In this document: positions 8,266-12,528 of the stretch, in pieces
Position numbering within the stretch: position 1 is the first letter of the stretch
Layout of the letters: every line of letters begins with the position of its first letter
Source of the DNA: Prevotellaceae bacterium UBA3646
GTDB lineage: Bacteria > Bacteroidota > Bacteroidia > Bacteroidales > Bacteroidaceae
NCBI GenBank assembly: GCA_002373535.1
Contig: DFKL01000174.1
Span: 1-12,528, forward strand
Length of the DNA stretch: 12,528 nt
Direction: 5' to 3'
Translations under genes and position numbers: made by a program
Notes under the pieces: generated by a model
What the model saw: the letters and a program-made list of their open reading frames with translations, nothing else
The model's database searches: none
Told to the model about the DNA's origin: nothing

Positions 8266-9858
8266 ATGAAGAGAACTGCAAGAACCGGACAAAAGTTGCC
8301 AGTAACGAAGCACAAGAGTGGGAGGACAGGGGTACGTCTACCTATTTTGCCTGTATTGCCGATATTGTTTGTCCTGACGTATGTCTGGGCTGCATGGTAC
8401 TACGGGGATGTACTCAGGATGGCACGGGAAAGGAGTTTCTGGGTTGCGGCGGCGGACCAGATGGATTTCCTGCTGGGCAAGGAGTTCGGCGGACTGTGGT
8501 ACATAGGTCGCATGGGGTTGCAGTTGTTCAGATATCCATGGCTGGGCGGATTGGTACTGGCATTGTCCGTCTCTGTGGGTACATGGTGCGTGGGGTATTC
8601 GATGCGTCTGTCTGCGAAATGGAGGTGGCTGCAGTATGTTCCGGCCGGTGCCTACATGATGTATATCGCGTATGAGGGTATTAACTGGTTCCACGAAAAC
8701 GAGGGCGGTATTATCCTGGGCATTCCTTTCTGTGCCGTGCTGATCCTGCTGATATGGACGGCTCTGATTGCGAGTTTCTCGCGTAAGAGAATGCCTGCCT
8801 TGATTGGTATTCCCAAGGATGAAACGAGGTGGCAGAACGGTGCCCAGTTGCTGATGCTGGTCGCCATATTCGGCACACAGGTAGCATGGACGGAACTGGC
8901 ACGCCCGTATACCCGTGTGATTGCGAGGGAGAATGTGTGCCTGCTGAACAGCGACTGGAAGGGGGTTATGGAGGTTGCGCGTGAAAACGCTGACATTTCG
9001 CACAGGCCGATTGCTGCCATGTATGCCATTGCCCTGGTCGAGACGGAACAGATTGCGGACCGTATGTATGACATACGCCTGGACTATGACTCGCTGTATC
9101 TGCACAGCCAGAGTGGCGAGCATAGCTTGTCGCTGAACCTGTACCAGGAGGATTGTGACTATTATGCCGGTTTCATCGAAACGTGTATACACCATGCAAT
9201 TGAGCGCATGACGATGATAGGGCCTAACATACACTCGCTGGAGCTGTTGACAAAATGTTCTATACTGCGCGGTGAGACGGAGGCTGCCTACAAGTATCTG
9301 CGTATTCTGGACGGTGTTCCGTTTGAGGGTAAATTCGTAAAAAAATATACGGCGTACGTGGGTGATTCTGCTATGGTGGCCGATGATCCTGAAATGGCTT
9401 TGATACGTAAACTGGAGCCTATTCACGACTCGTTTGAGAACAACTATCAGCAACCGACGTTCATGGGATACAACCTGGCGCTGGTCGAGGGGCGTAGCAA
9501 GAATGCATTGCTGAACTCGCTGGCGTGCTGCATGTATACGAAGGTGATGCCTGCATTCATCATGCGCACCGCACCCCTGGAGGGACAGACGCCTCCGGAG
9601 AACGTGTGTGATGCCTTGTGCCTGATGTCCAGCAAGGATCCGGGCATAATGAAGAGGTTTAACGGGCTGGACCTGCATTATTCCCTGATGACAAGCCGCA
9701 TTGCCGAGATGAAACCGTATATGAAGGACCGTCAGAGGTATGCCAGGGAGTTGTTTCCGAGATTCAAGGGATATTATCCTTACTACTACTTCTTCGGGAA
9801 CCTGAAAGCGACGAAAAAGAGAAGTGAATCTGCAAGCAGCAGCGCGGGGGTTAACTAA
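8266..9858 (+). CDS. DUF6057-like polytopic membrane protein of unknown function
   Basis: A 530-residue protein with a basic N-terminal tail (about 1-24), then about five hydrophobic segments (roughly 25-47, 92-112, 121-141, 147-170, 193-211). A long soluble C-terminal half (about 215-530), mostly helical and perhaps TPR-like, follows. I recognise the layout as that of the Bacteroidetes DUF6057 family, from memory rather than a search. ATG at 8266 is preferred over the in-frame GTG at 8263, which adds one residue. No catalytic motif is evident. The gene is 29 bp upstream of the CxxCH lipoprotein with no terminator between, so they are almost surely co-transcribed and may form an inner-membrane / lipoprotein pair. 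The topology suggests a membrane-anchored scaffold or sensor, but no function can be assigned. Confidence 0.8.
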   Translation: MKRTARTGQKLPVTKHKSGRTGVRLPILPVLPILFVLTYVWAAWYYGDVLRMARERSFWVAAADQMDFLLGKEFGGLWYIGRMGLQLFRYPWLGGLVLALSVSVGTWCVGYSMRLSAKWRWLQYVPAGAYMMYIAYEGINWFHENEGGIILGIPFCAVLILLIWTALIASFSRKRMPALIGIPKDETRWQNGAQLLMLVAIFGTQVAWTELARPYTRVIARENVCLLNSDWKGVMEVARENADISHRPIAAMYAIALVETEQIADRMYDIRLDYDSLYLHSQSGEHSLSLNLYQEDCDYYAGFIETCIHHAIERMTMIGPNIHSLELLTKCSILRGETEAAYKYLRILDGVPFEGKFVKKYTAYVGDSAMVADDPEMALIRKLEPIHDSFENNYQQPTFMGYNLALVEGRSKNALLNSLACCMYTKVMPAFIMRTAPLEGQTPPENVCDALCLMSSKDPGIMKRFNGLDLHYSLMTSRIAEMKPYMKDRQRYARELFPRFKGYYPYYYFFGNLKATKKRSESASSSAGVN

Positions 9859-9887
9859 GTAAAAAGAAATACTGTTTCTACAGGAAT

Positions 9888-11462
9888 ATGAAAAATCATA
9901 TCTGTCTGCTAATAATTCTGGCTATAACGGCCTGTACAAAGAGCTATGAGGTGCCAACACAGTATAGCGACGTCGAGGGGCAGGCTCCAATGTATCCAGA
10001 CTACAAGGATGTGGTAATACCGCAGAACATCGCTCCACTGAACTTCATGATAAAGGATGCCGAGGGGCTGGTGGTAGTGTTTGAGGGTGACAGGGGCAGT
10101 TGCCTGACCGTAAGCGGTGAGGATCGCATTGACATCGATTCGGCAGAATGGCGTAACCTGCTCACTGCCGAGAGGGGGGGAGAGATAAAGGTCTCGGTGT
10201 ATGCCAACTTGGACGGATGGAAGCGCTATGCCTCGCACTCGCTGACGGTTGCCGAGCCTATTGACGCTTATCTGTCATACCGTCTGATCGAGCCTGGATA
10301 TGAGCTGTACAGACAGTTGGGCCTGTACCAGAGGAATCTGGAAAACTTCGTGCAAAATCCCATATATGAGAACAACCGTGAATATGAGGAGGAGAACAAC
10401 CATTGCGTGAACTGTCACAACTTTCAGAATTACGACACTAAGCGCATGCTGTTCCATGTCCGCGCTCAGCATGGCGGCACTATATTGACTGATGGCGACA
10501 AGTGCCGGAAGATCCAGATTAAGAGTCCTGACATCCTGGCTGCCGGCGTTTATCCGACATGGCATCCGAAAATGAACATGGTGGCTTTCTCGACGAACAA
10601 GACGGGTCAGGTATTCCACATGTTTCACAGGGAGAAGATAGAGGTGGTGGACGAGGCGAGCGACTTGATACTGTATGACGTGGACAAGAACGAGGTACGC
10701 AATATCATTGCCACGCCTGACTTTGAGACATTCCCGTGCTGGAATCCGGCTGGAGACAAACTGTATTTCTGCTCTGCTCACGTCCGCCAAATGGAGAATG
10801 TGCCGGACAGCATGGCTGCCGAGGTTATATCGCATTACTATGACAGTGTATACTATGACTTGAAATGTATGTCGTTTGACATGAAGAGTCTTAGCTTCGG
10901 CAAACCGGAAACGGTGGTCAACGCTTCTGCATCGCACAAGAGTATCACGGTACCCAGAATAAGTCCTGACGGCAGATACATCTTGTTTACACTGGGCGAC
11001 TATGGGCAGTTTCATATCTGGCACAAGAGCAGCGACCTGTGGGTCATGGACCTGAATAACGACAGTGCATATGCCCTGAAAGAGGCTAACAGTCCTGACG
11101 TAGACAGCTATCACACATGGTCCAGCAATGGCAGGTGGATAGTCTTTGCAAGCCGGCGCATGGACGGCAACTATTCGCGTGCACACATTGCCTATTTTGA
11201 CAAGGGGGGCAAGGCACACAAGGCTTTCTGTATGCCACAGCGTGATCCGGAGCATAACATATTGTTGCTGAAAAGCTATAACGTCCCTGAACTGACGAAG
11301 AATGCCGTGCGTGTAAATCCTGAGGCCTTGCGCAGGTGTATATATGAAACTGCAGGCGACACTGCCAGATTCACAGGAAATATAAAACGTTGCATAGACG
11401 GGAACACGGGTGCAAGCCTGCAGGTTGACGGCAAGACGGGAGCCTCGCCAAAGAAGAAGTGA
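9888..11462 (+). CDS. TolB-like beta-propeller lipoprotein with a CxxCH motif
   Basis: A 524-residue lipoprotein. The signal peptide ends in the lipobox ITAC (Cys16), so the mature protein is lipid-anchored at the cell envelope. An N-terminal beta-rich region (about 20-120) is followed by HCVNCH at 172-177, a single c-type-heme-like CxxCH. Then come four PD40/WD40-like blades of TolB type with the recurrent W/S-P-x-G/M pattern: YPTWHP (222), FPCWNPAGD (282), VPRISPDGR (355) and YHTWSSNGR (408). The C-terminus is lysine-rich and contains two related 10-residue units beginning DGNTGAS (504) and DGKTGAS (514). It sits 29 bp after the membrane protein gene. Whether the Cys pair binds heme or another metal is not shown; only one CxxCH is present and no distal ligand is obvious. 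A G7 run lies at 10174-10180. Confidence 0.85.
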   Translation: MKNHICLLIILAITACTKSYEVPTQYSDVEGQAPMYPDYKDVVIPQNIAPLNFMIKDAEGLVVVFEGDRGSCLTVSGEDRIDIDSAEWRNLLTAERGGEIKVSVYANLDGWKRYASHSLTVAEPIDAYLSYRLIEPGYELYRQLGLYQRNLENFVQNPIYENNREYEEENNHCVNCHNFQNYDTKRMLFHVRAQHGGTILTDGDKCRKIQIKSPDILAAGVYPTWHPKMNMVAFSTNKTGQVFHMFHREKIEVVDEASDLILYDVDKNEVRNIIATPDFETFPCWNPAGDKLYFCSAHVRQMENVPDSMAAEVISHYYDSVYYDLKCMSFDMKSLSFGKPETVVNASASHKSITVPRISPDGRYILFTLGDYGQFHIWHKSSDLWVMDLNNDSAYALKEANSPDVDSYHTWSSNGRWIVFASRRMDGNYSRAHIAYFDKGGKAHKAFCMPQRDPEHNILLLKSYNVPELTKNAVRVNPEALRRCIYETAGDTARFTGNIKRCIDGNTGASLQVDGKTGASPKKK

Positions 11463-11518
11463 CAAAGGACATGTATCAAATTCATATAATAATTTAACCT
11501 AATAAAACACAAACCATT
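11463..11518 (+). other. Short AT-rich leader before nagB
   Basis: This 56-bp gap has no terminator and no TTTG / TAnnTTTG promoter that I can see. It has no Shine-Dalgarno site and is A-rich just before the ATG (AATAAAACACAAACCATT), as is usual for well-translated Bacteroidetes genes. nagB could be read through from the upstream pair or use a promoter inside the lipoprotein gene. Confidence 0.5.
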
Positions 11519-12310
11519 ATGCGAGTTATTATCGAGCCTGATTATGCTGAGCTGAGCCGATGGGCAGCTGAGTATGTAGCAGCCAAGATCAATGCTGCAA
11601 ATCCTACACCTGAGAAACCGTTCAAACTGGGTTGTCCTACTGGTGGTTCTCCTCTGGGACTGTACAAGAACCTGATTGAGATGTACAAGGACGGAAAGGT
11701 CAGTTTCGAGAATGTAGTAACATTCAACATGGATGAGTATATAGGCTTGCCTGAGGAGCATCCTGAAAGCTACCACAGCTTTATGTGGAATAATTTCTTC
11801 AGCCATATCAACATCAAGAAGGAGAATGTCAACATCCTGAACGGCAATGCCGAGGATCTGGAGGCGGAGTGTGCTGCATATGAGGCTAAGATAGAGGCTG
11901 CAGGTGGCATTGACCTGTTTATGGGCGGCATAGGCCCTGACGGCCATCTGGCATTTAACGAGCCTTTCTCCAGCCTGACGAGCAAGACGCGCATAAAGTC
12001 GCTGACTACGGATACGATAATTGCCAACAGCCGTTTCTTTGACAATGACGTAAACAAGGTTCCGAAGACGGCGCTGACGGTGGGCATCGGCACAGTAATG
12101 GCTGCCAAGGAGGTGCTGATAGTATGTAACGGACACAACAAGGCGCGTGCATTGCATCATGCTGTAGAGGCTGGTGTAAGCCAGGAGTGGACTATTTCGG
12201 CATTGCAGATGCATCCGCATGCCATAATCGTATGTGACGAGGCTGCAACGGACGAGCTGAAGCATGGTACGTACAAGTACTTCAAAGACATAGAGAAGGA
12301 TAACTTGTAA
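11519..12310 (+). CDS. nagB: Glucosamine-6-phosphate deaminase
   Basis: Converts glucosamine 6-phosphate to fructose 6-phosphate and ammonia in the cytoplasm, the step that feeds amino sugars into glycolysis. The 263-residue protein aligns almost without gaps to E. coli NagB (266 residues), so residue numbers coincide: Asp72 in FNMDEY, Asp141 and His143 in GPDGHLAFNEP, and Glu148 are the catalytic set. The phosphate-binding PTGGSP loop is at 40-45. Residues that form the GlcNAc-6-phosphate allosteric site in E. coli (Ser151, Arg158, Lys160, Tyr254) are also present, so allosteric activation is possible, though that needs testing. The start matches that of E. coli NagB (MRVIIEP versus MRLIPL). 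The gene ends 36 bp before a strong terminator. Near two mucin-type peptidases, it fits use of host-derived amino sugars, an inference from position only. Confidence 0.97.
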   Translation: MRVIIEPDYAELSRWAAEYVAAKINAANPTPEKPFKLGCPTGGSPLGLYKNLIEMYKDGKVSFENVVTFNMDEYIGLPEEHPESYHSFMWNNFFSHINIKKENVNILNGNAEDLEAECAAYEAKIEAAGGIDLFMGGIGPDGHLAFNEPFSSLTSKTRIKSLTTDTIIANSRFFDNDVNKVPKTALTVGIGTVMAAKEVLIVCNGHNKARALHHAVEAGVSQEWTISALQMHPHAIIVCDEAATDELKHGTYKYFKDIEKDNL

Positions 12311-12346
12311 CGAAAGCCCCTACTCTACTTAGGCGGGGAATATAAA

Positions 12347-12385
12347 AACAGAGGTCTGGCGGATTGCCAGGCCTCTGTTGCTTTT
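12347..12385 (+). terminator. Strong bidirectional rho-independent terminator between convergent genes
   Basis: A 14-bp stem (12347-12360 with 12366-12379, one G-U wobble) with loop GGATT is followed by CTTTT on the plus strand. On the minus strand the same stem is followed by TTTTT (plus-strand A residues at 12344-12348). It can therefore stop both nagB and the convergent gene whose stop is at 12421-12423. Confidence 0.9.
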
Positions 12386-12391
12386 GTATTG

Positions 12392-12409
12392 CCAGTCTGT
12401 CCAGACTGG
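12392..12409. repeat. 18-bp near-perfect palindrome between convergent stops
   Basis: CCAGTCTG, a 2-nt TC centre and CAGACTGG form a perfect 8-bp inverted repeat (7-bp stem with a 4-nt loop if folded as RNA). It has no T-tract on either strand, so it is not a canonical terminator. It lies just after the stop of the minus-strand gene. Confidence 0.6.
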
Positions 12410-12420
12410 GCCGTGTTCTG

Positions 12421-12528
12421 CTATTTCTGTGCCGGTACTCCGTGCATGACTACCTGTGCATGGTTCCCGGAACTGAGCATGATATTCTGCAGGAAAGCGG
12501 AAACGGCCTGGGCGTCAATGGAATTTAC
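12421..12528 (-). CDS. C-terminal end of a gene running off the window, possibly an M16-type peptidase
   Basis: Only the last 35 codons are inside the window; the stop is TAG at 12423-12421. The peptide begins VNSIDAQAVSAFLQNIML and ends HAQVVMHGVPAQK. The pattern of a 'sIdaqavsaFlqniL..gN...VvM' helix and strand near the C-terminus resembles the end of Bacteroidetes M16 (insulinase-like) zinc peptidases. This is a memory-based match over a very short stretch. The frame is convergent with nagB and shares its bidirectional terminator. That it is a coding end is likely; the family is tentative. Confidence 0.6.
   Translation of the reverse strand, partial: VNSIDAQAVSAFLQNIMLSSGNHAQVVMHGVPAQK

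Noticed and set aside
8338..9678. 446-codon open frame on the minus strand
   Set aside because: Antisense to the DUF6057 gene, with low-complexity Q/H/R composition; the plus frame has clear membrane segments.
9864..9878. Small inverted repeat AGAAA/TTTCT between the membrane protein and lipoprotein genes
   Set aside because: The stem is only 5 bp and AT-rich with no T-tract; not a credible terminator in a 29-bp gap.

Overview
The window looks like chromosomal DNA of a Bacteroidales bacterium, most likely Prevotella/Bacteroides-like. The evidence is two secreted M60-type peptidases ending in the Bacteroidetes 'YDLxGR...NGxKVIR' tail, a DUF6057-type membrane protein paired with a TolB-like lipoprotein, near absence of Shine-Dalgarno sites, and promoters of the Bacteroidetes kind (TTTG, 19 bp, TAnCTTTA). 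I identify no species.

Layout: 1-132 is a tandem array of an 11-bp unit cut by the window edge, and 133-472 holds no convincing gene. A good promoter (473-503) precedes a 1389-residue secreted M60 metallopeptidase (551-4720). A rho-independent terminator (4750-4782) separates it from a second, differently built M60 peptidase (4831-8160), which has its own probable promoter. After an intergenic palindrome that overlaps a clear promoter (8212-8242) come a polytopic membrane protein (8266-9858) and, 29 bp on, a CxxCH-containing beta-propeller lipoprotein (9888-11462). Then follows nagB, glucosamine-6-phosphate deaminase (11519-12310). A strong bidirectional terminator lies between nagB and the 3' end of a convergent gene on the minus strand (12421 to beyond 12528), tentatively the C-terminus of an M16-type peptidase.

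How the genes may work together: M60 (enhancin/mucinase-like) peptidases are known to cut O-glycosylated mucin-type proteins, and both copies carry carbohydrate-binding modules (F5/8 type C and ricin-like beta-trefoil). NagB channels amino sugars, such as those released from mucin glycans, into glycolysis. A host-glycoprotein foraging neighbourhood is therefore plausible, but it is inferred from gene content. The separate promoters and the terminator argue against one operon. The DUF6057 / CxxCH lipoprotein pair has no known function and is the least explained part of the window.
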